NCBI RefSeq assembly: GCF_012641275.1
Contig: NZ_JABAIA010000003.1
Location: 1,116,001-1,180,000, forward strand
Direction: 5' to 3'
Length of the DNA: 64,000 nt
Source: Chitinophaga varians
GTDB taxonomy: Bacteria > Bacteroidota > Bacteroidia > Chitinophagales > Chitinophagaceae
The translations under genes and the position numbers were made by a program. The notes beneath the pieces were generated by a model, which saw nothing but the letters and a program-made list of their open reading frames with translations, ran no database searches and had not been told where the DNA came from. Position 1 is the first letter of the stretch, and every line of letters starts with the position of its first letter. Shown one piece after another: positions 48,452 to 59,300 of the stretch.

Positions 48452-49438
48452 ATGAACACCAAAAAAATCCTCAATGACCGCTTTAATTATCCATTTCCTG
48501 ACATGATCAGTCCGTTTGCAGCAATACTACAAGAAGTAACGGACACGCAATGGATTGACGGAGAACTGAAAGATTTGATTCCGTATTCAACAAGGGAAAA
48601 ATACAAACGGACCAAAACAGGATTCATGTCTGCCCGTTGGTGGCCTACGACCCGGAGTTTTGACCGTATGTTGCCTTTGGGGCGGTTTATGCTTTGGTCT
48701 ATGTACAATGACGATATGTATGAAATAGCTACTGCCGCTGAGGTCAGGAACGCGCAAGAGCGGTCCATTGCTGTATTGAAAGGACGGATTACGCCTGAAG
48801 AAGCACAAATACCCCTTGCATATCAATTATATGCCATACGGGAGGGCTTTCTACAGTTTATTCCTGAAACCTCCATGGATCGCTTTGCTAACACGTTAAA
48901 CGATTATTTTGACGGCCTGGAAATGGAAGTGATCTATAAACAGCATAAAATATTTCCAACTGTGGGAAATCTGCTTAATGTCAGGGTAAGAATATTGATG
49001 ATTTGTGCATTTATTGAGACCATTGAAATCCAGAACGAAGTCACCTTGCCCGATAATATTTATTCACATCCCGTCATCAAAAGACTGTATGATCTTACTA
49101 CCAGGATTATCGGCTATTTCAATGACGTACAGTCTTTACTTAAAGATGAAGAAAGTGGAGAGATATATTTCAATGTAGTAAAAGTATTGCAACATCACTG
49201 TCAATTATCCAGGGAAGATGCTTTGGAGGAGACGATACGTATGCACAATGCGGACCTGGAAGAGTTCCATCGATTGCGGGCTTCCCTTCCGGATTTTGGA
49301 GAATGGAACAATGCTGTAGATGGATTAGTAACGGGAATGGTTTTTTTTATAAAGGGATGGCAATCCGTTTCTTTATTGGAGACAGAGCGATATGGCGCCA
49401 ATGGTTTTCCTCAAATAAAGGAACTTCCCAAAGTCTAG
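48452..49438 (+). CDS. Class I terpene synthase (sesquiterpene cyclase-like)
   Basis: This 328-residue protein matches bacterial class I terpene cyclases in length and all-helical content. The first metal-binding motif is D87-D-M-Y-E91, a DDxxE variant. The second (NSE) motif is N224-D-V-Q-S228-L-L-K231-D-E, and the C-terminal Arg-Tyr pair is in ETERYG. It should cyclise a prenyl diphosphate, probably farnesyl diphosphate, to a hydrocarbon or alcohol; the product cannot be predicted. It is convergent with the oxidoreductase and shares the terminator at 49610. A second terpene synthase lies about 2 kb away on the other strand. No prenyl transferase or P450 is nearby. Confidence 0.9.
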   Translation: MNTKKILNDRFNYPFPDMISPFAAILQEVTDTQWIDGELKDLIPYSTREKYKRTKTGFMSARWWPTTRSFDRMLPLGRFMLWSMYNDDMYEIATAAEVRNAQERSIAVLKGRITPEEAQIPLAYQLYAIREGFLQFIPETSMDRFANTLNDYFDGLEMEVIYKQHKIFPTVGNLLNVRVRILMICAFIETIEIQNEVTLPDNIYSHPVIKRLYDLTTRIIGYFNDVQSLLKDEESGEIYFNVVKVLQHHCQLSREDALEETIRMHNADLEEFHRLRASLPDFGEWNNAVDGLVTGMVFFIKGWQSVSLLETERYGANGFPQIKELPKV

Positions 49439-49609
49439 TGTTATACTCCCTTCATCTATCATTCGTTTTCTTCTTCATGAAAGGTTCGGCAAAGGGACTT
49501 TGAAAATTGAAGGTCAACTGTGCCGGTCTTTTACGTGTCGTTTGCGTTTTGTTTCAGGGACTGTGATAAATGAACAATTAATGATGGCATCGTAATCCGG
49601 CACAAAAAA

Positions 49610-49635
49610 AGAGGACCGTAGTCCTCTCTCTTTTT
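49610..49635 (-). terminator. Bidirectional intrinsic terminator
   Basis: AGAGGAC and GTCCTCT form a 7-bp stem around CGTA. On the minus strand it is followed by a T7 run and on the plus strand by CTCTTTTT. It sits between the convergent terpene synthase (+) and oxidoreductase (-) and can serve both. Confidence 0.85.
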
Positions 49636-51061
49636 AAACTTTATAATACTGTTCCCAGCCTTTTCTCGGTGGTGGGCCGACCAGCAGTTCGTTGGCGTGT
49701 TTGTTATTGGTAATGATTTTCTTTTCCCGGTCGAACTGTAGTTTCTCACCAGTCCACTGCGCCAGTACGCCGAGGCAGAACACCTGGCTGAGCGGACCGG
49801 CAATAGCGAACGGAGACCGTGTCTGCTCTTCACCTTTACATGCCAGCAGGAAGTTCTTAAAGTGGTTGGACGGGCTTGCCGGCACTACCGGCAGTTTGTC
49901 TGCCATTGCTTTTGCTTTTTCCTCCGGAATGATGGAGAGCGTACTGCCGTGAGAGCCTCCCTTAAAAGTAAGTTCTTTACTGTAGATGATCTTACCGGGA
50001 TTGAGTTTGGCAGGTGCAATAGGCCCGTTGCTTGGGGGCGGGATATTGGGATCGAGCCCTGATACGCCGTATCCGGCGGGAATGGGCGGCAGGTTGTCCA
50101 CGCCGTCGTACCAGGTGATGTCCAGTGCGGGCATATTTCCTCTTTTAGGGAATTTGAATGCCAGTGTGGAAGACATCGGGTAGAAGAAGTTGTTGTGGCC
50201 GGTGAGCTTGACCGGGTCAACTTCGTACGGCAGGCCCAGATCGAGGAATTGATGGGCGGTATCAATGATATGCGCGCCCCAGTCTCCCAGTGCGCCCATG
50301 CCGAAGTCGAACCAGCAGCGCCATTGACCGTTTACGAAATCTTTATTATAGGAGTGACCCTGTGTCGCCATCTGCCAGATGTTCCAGTCGAGGGTGGCAG
50401 GCGCCTGCTCTGCGGCCGGGAACGAAGTGATATTAGGGTTCCAGCCATGCCAGCGCCGTGGGGAGTTCATATGGGCAGTAATGGCTGTTACATCTTTGAT
50501 GATACCGGCTTCTGTCCAGGCTTTAAACTGGAAGTAATTGGCTTCAGAATGCCCCTGGTTGCCCATTTGTGTCACTACTTTCGGATGTTTGCGGGCGGCC
50601 TTCATCATCAGTTCCACTTCGTTGAAGGTGCGTGCCATGGGTTTTTCTACATACACGTGTTTGCCCAGGCCTATCGCCATCATCGTGATCGGGAAATGTG
50701 AGAAGTCAGGCACACCGATGGACACGGCATCAATCTGGTTGCCCATCTTGTCGAACATCTGACGGAAGTCCTGGAAGCGAGGTACGTTAGGGAACATCTT
50801 CATGACCTCCAGGGTATGCGGCGCGCCCATGTCTACGTCACAAAGCGCCACAATGTTTGCCAGTCCGGTCTTGTAGAGCGCCTGGGCTATCTCTCCGCCT
50901 CTGTTGCCGATGCCAATGAAGGCAAGGTTGACTTTTTCATTAGGTCCTATTTTGCGTACATGCGGCTTCGCTGCAGCCATCAGCAGACCTGGCGTAGCGG
51001 TGGCCAGGGTGGCCAGCGCCGCTTGCTTCAGGAAACTCCGTCTTGAGTTATTGTGATTCAT
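49634..51061 (-). CDS. Gfo/Idh/MocA-family oxidoreductase, Tat-exported
   Basis: This 475-residue protein starts with a twin-arginine signal (NNSRRSFLKQAALATLA). The NAD(P)-binding Rossmann segment FIGIGNRGGEIAQAL follows, then the family motif VEKPMARTFNE, which carries the conserved EKP. The C-terminal domain is of the Gfo/Idh/MocA type. Such secreted dehydrogenases in Bacteroidota act on sugars, inositol or glycosides in the periplasm. It lies between two terpene synthases but faces the same way as only one of them, with 287 bp between. A role in terpene tailoring is therefore not supported. Confidence 0.9.
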   Translation of the reverse strand: MNHNNSRRSFLKQAALATLATATPGLLMAAAKPHVRKIGPNEKVNLAFIGIGNRGGEIAQALYKTGLANIVALCDVDMGAPHTLEVMKMFPNVPRFQDFRQMFDKMGNQIDAVSIGVPDFSHFPITMMAIGLGKHVYVEKPMARTFNEVELMMKAARKHPKVVTQMGNQGHSEANYFQFKAWTEAGIIKDVTAITAHMNSPRRWHGWNPNITSFPAAEQAPATLDWNIWQMATQGHSYNKDFVNGQWRCWFDFGMGALGDWGAHIIDTAHQFLDLGLPYEVDPVKLTGHNNFFYPMSSTLAFKFPKRGNMPALDITWYDGVDNLPPIPAGYGVSGLDPNIPPPSNGPIAPAKLNPGKIIYSKELTFKGGSHGSTLSIIPEEKAKAMADKLPVVPASPSNHFKNFLLACKGEEQTRSPFAIAGPLSQVFCLGVLAQWTGEKLQFDREKKIITNNKHANELLVGPPPRKGWEQYYKV

Positions 51062-51348
51062 AGCGTGATTTGTTAAATGCTGACCACAAAATATAAAAAA
51101 GGTTTTGCAATCGATGGAAATTTTTCGCTCAACTTTATTTAATAGACAGAAAATAATCTTTAATAATTACATTACATAGATATAAATATAGTTAATATTT
51201 ATACTGTGTAAAAAAAAGAATCAGCATTGATCAAAAAAGAACAGATAATCCCTCCGTGATATGCAGGTCTGTTTAAGACCGGCAGGGCGTTGGGTCGTTC
51301 ACGTTATAATTGGAAATAACACAACGGCAGGCAATACCTAAGTATGTC

Positions 51349-52347
51349 TTATATAGCGGTGTTTTTCTCCGGCCATGCAAATCCTTTTCCTCCGGGTAAA
51401 TATCTTTCTGTTTCCTGTACATAAAATGTATTCACCCCCTGAACGCCAAGCCCAAAATAGTAGACGAATTTGTCCACATGTTCCTGGTACTCTCCGAATT
51501 CCCGATACTCTTTGTGTAAAGTAAGCAGCTCGTCAAGGTCCGCATTGTGAATCCGCAAGGTCTCTTTGCAGGCATCTTCCAGGGAAAGGCCATACTGCCT
51601 TTGAAGTACAAAAATTACATTAAAAACCTCCGTTCCTTTGGCCAACTCTTTGGGTAAGGAGTGAATATCATTTTGCCATATTATAATTCTCACCATCAGG
51701 GTCATCATTCGCTGAAAGACGCAATGGTCAATGATATGATCGGGTAAAACCAGGCCCGATTCAATCTCCCCGAGTACCAGGTAAGGATACATCAGCACGG
51801 CATATTCGCGGATTGCTTTGTAAACAACGAAAGAGGGTGGAGGCTGATTGGCTGCTTTATAGGAATGTTCGACTTCAATTCCATACCTGAATGTCAGATA
51901 GAAGTATCGAATGAAACGCTGCATCCATGTTTCAGGCATAAACGCACGGAACTCGTCCCGGATAAGCGCCAGGTGCTGGTAAATTGCATTTTCCTCGGGC
52001 AGCAGGGCGGCGCCGTTCAGAATTTCCATGCAACGGATACGCTGTTGTTGCTTTTCTTCAAGCGATAAATCTTCCAGTTGATCGTCGAGCACAACATACT
52101 GGAGCATAAACCTGTTACAGGGAATGGTTTGCTCGTACGTTAAATCAGGCCACATGCAGGCCGTACAGGCATGTAACCGCATTTTTTTGTACTTCAATAC
52201 CTGTTCCGGTGTCAGGAAAGTATAGTCATTATCGATCCAGGATTCCATATCCCTGCCCATTTGTTCAAGATGTGGGTTGACCAGATTGGGCCATGGATAG
52301 AAATTTAAAGGTAAATAGTCCCTTGGGTTAAATTGTGCTGGCTTCAT
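51349..52347 (-). CDS. Class I terpene synthase, second copy
   Basis: This 332-residue all-helical terpene cyclase has the DDxxE motif at D88-D-Q-L-E92 and the NSE motif N226-D-I-H-S230-L-P-K233-E234. The C-terminal RY pair is in ETERYLPGG. It shares the layout but little loop sequence with the synthase at 48452, so the two probably make different products. It has a cysteine-rich helix near residues 61-77 (CTACMWP). It is transcribed away from the second NRPS gene, with a 991-bp intergenic region between their starts. Confidence 0.9.
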   Translation of the reverse strand: MKPAQFNPRDYLPLNFYPWPNLVNPHLEQMGRDMESWIDNDYTFLTPEQVLKYKKMRLHACTACMWPDLTYEQTIPCNRFMLQYVVLDDQLEDLSLEEKQQQRIRCMEILNGAALLPEENAIYQHLALIRDEFRAFMPETWMQRFIRYFYLTFRYGIEVEHSYKAANQPPPSFVVYKAIREYAVLMYPYLVLGEIESGLVLPDHIIDHCVFQRMMTLMVRIIIWQNDIHSLPKELAKGTEVFNVIFVLQRQYGLSLEDACKETLRIHNADLDELLTLHKEYREFGEYQEHVDKFVYYFGLGVQGVNTFYVQETERYLPGGKGFAWPEKNTAI

Positions 52348-53015
52348 TACAAATCGTTTTACGGGTTAGGAAAACAGGCGCGGGCTTCTCTGTGAAGGGA
52401 AGATATGGGTGTGATCGGAATGCAGTGGGTCTGTCATCATGCCGGTTACATTTTGAAAGGTTATTTTGAGCGTTGTTGACGAAATATTTGCGTATTGGAA
52501 TTTACAAAAAAGAAACCACATTTTTTTTGACTTTTTTGCAGCATAGACGGAGAGATAATGTACGAAGTAAAAACGGACGCCACGCTGTGAAACCGGCCGG
52601 CCTGCTTATTCTACTGCGAAATAATTTCAGTGCTGCGCAAATTATATCGCAATCGTTAATCCAATTTTTTTTGTCTAGTTATGAAATTTATTTACCTTCA
52701 TGCCGCAATTTTAGTGATAGACTAAATGCCTTGTTCGTGCCAATTCCGAAACCCGATTAAAATCGTATTAAAAAACTGCGGAACCTTGTTTAAAAGCCCT
52801 GGGCTTATGAGAAACTCTACCACTTTGACATGATTTTTTAATAGTGACCTGTTATTGTTTGACTTAAGAAGTCATGTGTGTTTAACAAAAAAATATCAGG
52901 CTGGCTGAGGTTTTTGCCGTATTGCAAATGCAATATCAGGATCTTCATGCAATCATTTTATGATATCATACACCAGATTACCAGACACGATGTGTCATGA
53001 CGTGTGTTTCCATGT

Positions 53016-53034
53016 TTATAGTCATGAACTATAA
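53016..53034. repeat. 7-bp inverted repeat TTATAGT/ACTATAA
   Basis: Perfect arms flank the loop CATGA, about 305 bp upstream of the NRPS 2 start. It could be an operator or small hairpin. Confidence 0.35.
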
Positions 53035-53244
53035 GCAGGTAAAAGTTTTTCCTATTATAAAATACCCTACAGACATGAACTCAAAATTACTATCCAGAAA
53101 TTGTTTATCGCACCCGTTTCTCTAACGGTGCCGGCAGTACAACGATTACCACATCAATAACGATATTCATTGATCATGTAATACGATTATCTGCACAAAC
53201 ATACTGACGCTTTTTAACCTGTTGCCAGCTGCTGTAGCCTGTTG

Positions 53245-53267
53245 GACAAGCATTGTCATTGCTTGTC
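53245..53267. promoter_or_regulatory. 8-bp inverted repeat GACAAGCA/TGCTTGTC
   Basis: Perfect 8-bp arms surround TTGTCAT, centred about 83 bp before the NRPS 2 start codon. The position suits an operator or a leader-mRNA hairpin. No regulator is known. Confidence 0.4.
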
Positions 53268-53338
53268 ATAACAGAGAAGGACAGCGTTTTCAGGTACACG
53301 CCTGATTTATTTCCTCATCAATTAATGACCGTTAGACC

Positions 53339-56300
53339 ATGCCACTACACGCAACGCACATTCATCCTGCCCAGCGGGATATCCTGATGGATTTACTGAT
53401 CAATGCAGAAAACTCGACCTACAACGTTGGAGGTGTAACCCGGATCACCGGGGCTCTCCACAAAGAAAAATTCATCGCCGCCGCCGAAACGTTGCCAGCC
53501 GTATTTGATGTATACCGGATGCGTTTTGACGTTAATGACCATACGCCACAAGCCTATGTGGACGACAGCTTCATCAGACAGGAAGTCGTATGTATGGATT
53601 TCACGGGTACACCGCCGGATGCCGTAGAAAAATGGATACGGGAACGCCTCGAAACACCTTTCATCCTTCAAAAAGAAAATGCGCTCTGCGAACAATACCT
53701 GTTGTCCATAGCGCCGGATGAACATTGGTATTTCTGTAAATATCATCACCTGATCATCGATGGTTACGGACTGGCCGCAAGCTATCAGTACGTAGCCAGC
53801 CAATACCGCTCCTTACTCCAGGGAACGAAGCTTGACTGGTCACCGGTTTCCTATGTGTCAGCAGCCGGCGAAGCGCTCGCTTACCAACAATCGCCGGCAT
53901 ACCAGGAAGACGCTGCCTACTGGAAAAAGATGATCGGTAAGAAGCCGGTCCAACTGCTGGAACGCAGGTACCACCGCGCAGACGTGCACCCACGCCAATG
54001 CCGGACCTTCGTCCTGGAATTTACGGCTGAGGAAAAGGCCGCGCTGGAAAACGTGCAACAGGTCACTCAGGCCAATCTGCTCCGGCTGACGCTGGCGGCG
54101 CTCACCATTTATTTCGCGAAAACAACTGAACACGCTGCATTTGTATTCGGCACACCGGTACATCGCAGAAAGGATAAAGCATTGCAGCAGATAGCCGGTA
54201 TGTTTTCCGGTATTACGCCGTTTCAGGGCATTTACCAACAGGAAGATACCGTAGCTGCGCTGCTGGAGAATATTGCCGTTGCCAGAAAAAACGACAACCA
54301 ACATCAGCACTACCAGATAGCTGACCTGAGCCGGTCGCTGAAACTGAATGGTACAACGGAACAGCTGGTAGATATCCTTGTCAACCATGCTAACCTAGAC
54401 CTCCACCTGGATTTCGGGGAAGATATTCAGGCTGTTACCCGGGAGCTGACAAGTGAGATCACCCGTTACCCGCTGGAGCTGCTCTGGCGCGACTACGGGA
54501 AAGGACAGCCACTGCAGCTGAAAGCGGATTATTACCCGTCGCATTTCACAGAAACGGATATACGTTTATTGGTGAAGCGCTTGTTATATGTCATGCAGCA
54601 ATTAGGCGGCACACAGGAACGGAAACTGGATGAGATCAGCATCCTGCCGGAAGAAGAGCAAGCGCTGCTGGCTGCCTTTAACGATAACAATATAGCGGTT
54701 GCGCCTTGTCATTCTATCCATGCGCTCATAGAAGAGCAGGTGCGGCTCCGGCCAACAGCCGAAGCGCTGGTGTTTGAAAACCAAACGCTCACGTACCGGC
54801 AGCTGGATGAAAAGGCCAACCAGCTGGCGCATTACCTCCGTGAAAAAGGCGTGCGGGAGAATACTTTCGTCCCGGTATGTATGGAGCGTTCCGCAGAAAT
54901 GATCATCGGAATATTGGCGGTGCTGAAAGCCGGTGGCGCCTATGTGCCGGTAGATCCTGCCTATCCGCAACACCGGATCACCTTCATGCTGCAGGACACC
55001 CGGGCGGCGGTAGTGGTCAGCAATGTGGCTGGCAACCTGCCACTGGAACAATACACCACCGCGGAAATTATCGATGTCCGCCAAATGGCGGATGTACTGC
55101 CAGAATACCCTGTAACACCAGTAGAGACGGCCCTGCAACCGCAACACGCTGCCTATGTGATTTATACGTCCGGTTCTACCGGCAATCCGAAAGGTGTCAC
55201 CATCGCACACCAGCAACTGGTGGCTTCCACGCAGGCGAGAATAGCCTATTATGGCAGCACTGGCACAGCATTGCTGGTGCCCTCTTTCTCATTCGATTCC
55301 TCGGTAGCGGTCATATTTGGTACGTTGTGTACCGGCGGCAGACTGATCGTATGCCGGGAGGAGACGCTGAAAGACGCGGAGACTGTCAGGGAAATACTCA
55401 CCCATACTGATATGGTACTGTGTGTGCCTTCCTATTACCGGTTTCTCCTGGAAGAAAGACTGTTGCAGCATGCCGCCCTGTCCACCGTTATCCTGGCAGG
55501 CGAAGCGCTGGAAGTCTCTCTGGCACAGCGTCACTTCAGAGAGGTGAAAAAAGCGGCGCTGTATAACGAATACGGGCCTACGGAATGTACTGTATGGTCG
55601 TCTGTGGCACAAATACAACCGGAGGATAAACTGATCACCATCGGGAAACCCGTGGCCAATATGCGGATACATATACTGGATGCGCAGCAACGGGTATTGC
55701 CGGTTGGCGTGACCGGAGAATTGTATGTGAGTGGCCCGCAGGTGGCAAATGGTTACCTGCACCTGCCGGCAATGACGGCAGAAAAATTTATTACCGATAA
55801 TGCGGGCAACCGGCTCTATAAAACCGGAGATACCGGCCGCTGGCTACCGGACGGCAATATCGAATACCTGGGCCGCATAGATGACCAGGTAAAGATCCGC
55901 GGCTACCGTATTGAATTAGGTGAAATCGGACACGCTTTGCAGGAATGCGAAGGTGTTAAACACGCCGTGGTAGTTGCATGGACAGACGAACGGAACAACA
56001 AGCGCCTCGTGGGATATGTGACCACCAGCGCGGGTTATAATAAGATGGCCGTATTAAACCGGTTGAAAGAAAAACTGCCGGAATATATGGTGCCATCGGT
56101 ACTCATTGAACTGGCACAGCTACCGCTGTCGGTCAACGGCAAGGTGGATAAAAAAGCGCTGCCGGCGCCCGAAGCAGGCGACCTTCAGCTACAGGAATAC
56201 GTAGCGCCGCGTAATGAAGCGGAACGGCAGCTGGCGGCAATCTGGCAGGAGCTGCTGGGACTGCAACGGGTAGGGATATACGATAACTTCATCGAGCTGG

Positions 56301-59300
56301 GAGGTGACTCCATCGTATCCATGCAGGTGGTGAGCCGTGCCAGGAGACTGGGACATGAGCTGAAAGCAAAAGACCTGTTCAAACACCAGACAGTAGCCGC
56401 GCTGGCGCAGTTGCTGTCCGTGAAAAAAACGGAACACGCCATCGGCGAACAAGGGCAACTGACAGGTACATGCGGGCTGCTGCCTATCCAGCACTGGTAC
56501 TTCGAAGAAGAAGGCAACAGCCGACCGGCCTTATTTACGCAACAGCTGCTGCTGGAAACAGATAAGCAGCTGTCACCTGTAATACTGGAAGCCGCCCTCC
56601 GGCAACTGGTGCAATACCATGATGCACTTCGTTTTACCTATCATCAGGATGCTGATGGCTGGCAACAGTCCTATGGCGCAGCGGAGGCGGCCTTGCGTAT
56701 TGAGGACTTACGCGGCATGCCGGACAACTGGCAGCAGCATGTCCCCGTTTGCGTAGCTGAAAGCCAGGCACGCCTGGACATCTTTAATGGTGTGCTGTTG
56801 CAGGCCTCCCTGATCCAAACGCCTGCCAACGAGGCCAACAACCGGTTATTGCTGGTAGTACATCACCTGGCCATCGACGGCGTATCGTGGCGTATTCTTC
56901 TGGAAGATCTTAACCGCCTGCTGGAGCAACCCACCATGACGGCAGATGCCGTACTGGGCGCCAAGGGCAGTTCCTGCCGTCAGTGGCACGATGCGCTGAC
57001 AGCCTATGCACAAAGTAGCCATGGCCAGCGGCAGCAGCGTTATTGGGAAACGGTGGTGGCTAAATGCTCACCATTACATACCGATCTGACACATACCGGT
57101 AAGGTAACTGTATCGGATATACGCAGGGAAACAGTGCGCCTTGATGCAACGGCTACGCGCCGCCTGTTACAGGAAGTGCCTGCGGCCTATAAAACGGAAA
57201 TTAATGATATCCTGTTGGCCGCGCTGGCCCTGACCCTGACGGCCTGGAACAAAGGCGCAGGCGTACTGGTAGGACTGGAAGGGCACGGCAGGGAGGAGAT
57301 CGCGCCGGGCGCGGCGGTTAACCGCACCATCGGTTGGTTCACCAGCCAATATCCGGTATGGCTGGAAGCCGCTGCCGGCACGTCTGTCGGCCGGCTGATC
57401 AGAGACATAAAAGAACAGTTGCGGCAGGTGCCTGACAAAGGCATCGGCTATGGCATTAACAAATATATCGGCAAACAGGCTGCCCTGCAAGGCGCTGTGC
57501 CCTGGGAAACAGGCTTTAACTACCTCGGCCAGGCAGATAACATGCCTGCGGGACAAGGGGCGGTTAAAACGTCATTGTCTTCCCTGGAAGCCGGCGGGGC
57601 GCCGGAACGTATCGTGCCCGAAAAACTGGCTGTCAACAGCATGATTCGTGACGGCGAGCTAGTCATGGAATGGAGCTATAGCCGGCTGCACTTCCATGCG
57701 GCCACGGTGGCAGCCATCGCGGCAGACTACTGTCATCACCTGGAAACACTCATCACGCATTGTGCTGACCGCAGCCAGCTGGCGCCGGTCGCTTCGCCTT
57801 CTGATTACGGACTGGGTGATGTGATGACCAACGATGAGCTGGACCTGTTCCTCGATGCTACGGAAGCAGGCCTTTCCAGAAGATCTCAGGTAGCCGGATT
57901 ATACCGGCTCACCGGATTGCAGGAGGGGATGTTGTTCCACGGACTGTATGATGAAAAGGGCGGTGCCTACATCGAACAGTTTGGATGCGAGCTTCCCCAT
58001 TTGCAGGTAGCGGCATTTCAACAAAGCTGGGAATACCTGTTACAGCATCATACTATTTTCCGCAGCGCGTTCTACGCAAAGATTTGCAGTATCCCGGTAC
58101 AATGCGTATACCATCAGGTTACATTGCCTTTCACAGTGCTGGACTACCGCCACATGACGGAAACGGCACAGCAGGAAGCGCTTGAGGCCTGGATGGCGGC
58201 AGACCGGAAACAGGGGCTGGACTTTGAAAAAGCGCCTCTGATGCGTATCACTTTATTCCGCCTGCAAGATGACAAATATCGTATGCAATGGACTTACCAT
58301 CACCTGCTGATGGACGGCTGGTCATTGCCGGTGCTGCTTGGCGAACTGGTGGAAACTTACGAAGCTATCGTTACCAATAAGCCCCTGCCATCACTGAAGT
58401 CAGATGAATTCGCGGACTACGTCCGTTTCCTGGCAGACAGGGACCTTTCTGCTGAGGAAACCTACTGGCGCGGCTATCTGAATGCGGTGACCGAAGGATG
58501 TTTCTTACCGTTTGTAACTACCACGGCTTCCCGTACAAAAGGGGAAGGGCGCTTCCGGGAAACCGGTTTGCACCTGGACGCTGTGGCCCGTCAGCAACTG
58601 GAAACGTATACACAACAGCAACGTATTACCCTCAACACGCTGGTGCAGGGCGTGTGGGCGTACCTGTTGTCCCGCTATACCGGCAAGCCTGCCGCCATGT
58701 TCGGCGTGACGGTCGCCGGCCGGCCGGATGAACTGCCTGGTGCAGATAAAAAAATCGGCTTGTATATCAACACGCTGCCACTGCACACCGCGTTGGCCAA
58801 TGAGCAAACAATCGTCGGCTGGCTGCAGGAAATACAGGCGGCGCAGCTGCAAAGCCGTGAACACCAGTATGCGGCCTTGAATGACATCCAGCGTTGGACT
58901 GGCATCCGCGAAGAGTTGTTTGACAGTCTCCTGGTTTTTGAAAACTATCCGGTGAACCCTGCTTTACAATCTCCCGACTGGAAACTGCAACTGCAACACT
59001 TCCAGGTACAGGAACAGGCCAACTATCCGCTAACGCTTCGTGTGATGATGGCTGAAGGGGTTGATATCGGCCTGGTGTACAACGAAACGCTGCTGGACGG
59101 CGCTTATGTACGGATGATAGCCGCTCATTTTGAACAGGTGCTGATGCAGATAGCTACCCGGCCTGTCAATACCATCGCGGATATTACTTTACTGACAGCG
59201 GCGGAGAAAACACAGCTGTTGTATGATTTTAATCAGACAACCAGCCCTTATCCTGCGGATAGGAGCATCACTACGCTTTTTGAAGAACAGGCGGCCCAAA

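Larger units (their letters stand above)
52348..53338. other. 991-bp intergenic region between divergent terpene synthase and NRPS 2
   Basis: This AT-rich stretch separates two divergent starts and must hold both promoters. I see two inverted repeats (listed separately), poly-T/A tracts near 52510-52540 and 52670, and a short open frame at 52473-52760 that has no coding character. No RNA gene or riboswitch was recognised. Confidence 0.5.

Noticed and set aside
52473..52760. 95-codon frame in the intergenic region
   Set aside because: It is AT-rich with low-complexity runs, no domain, no start signal and no partner gene.
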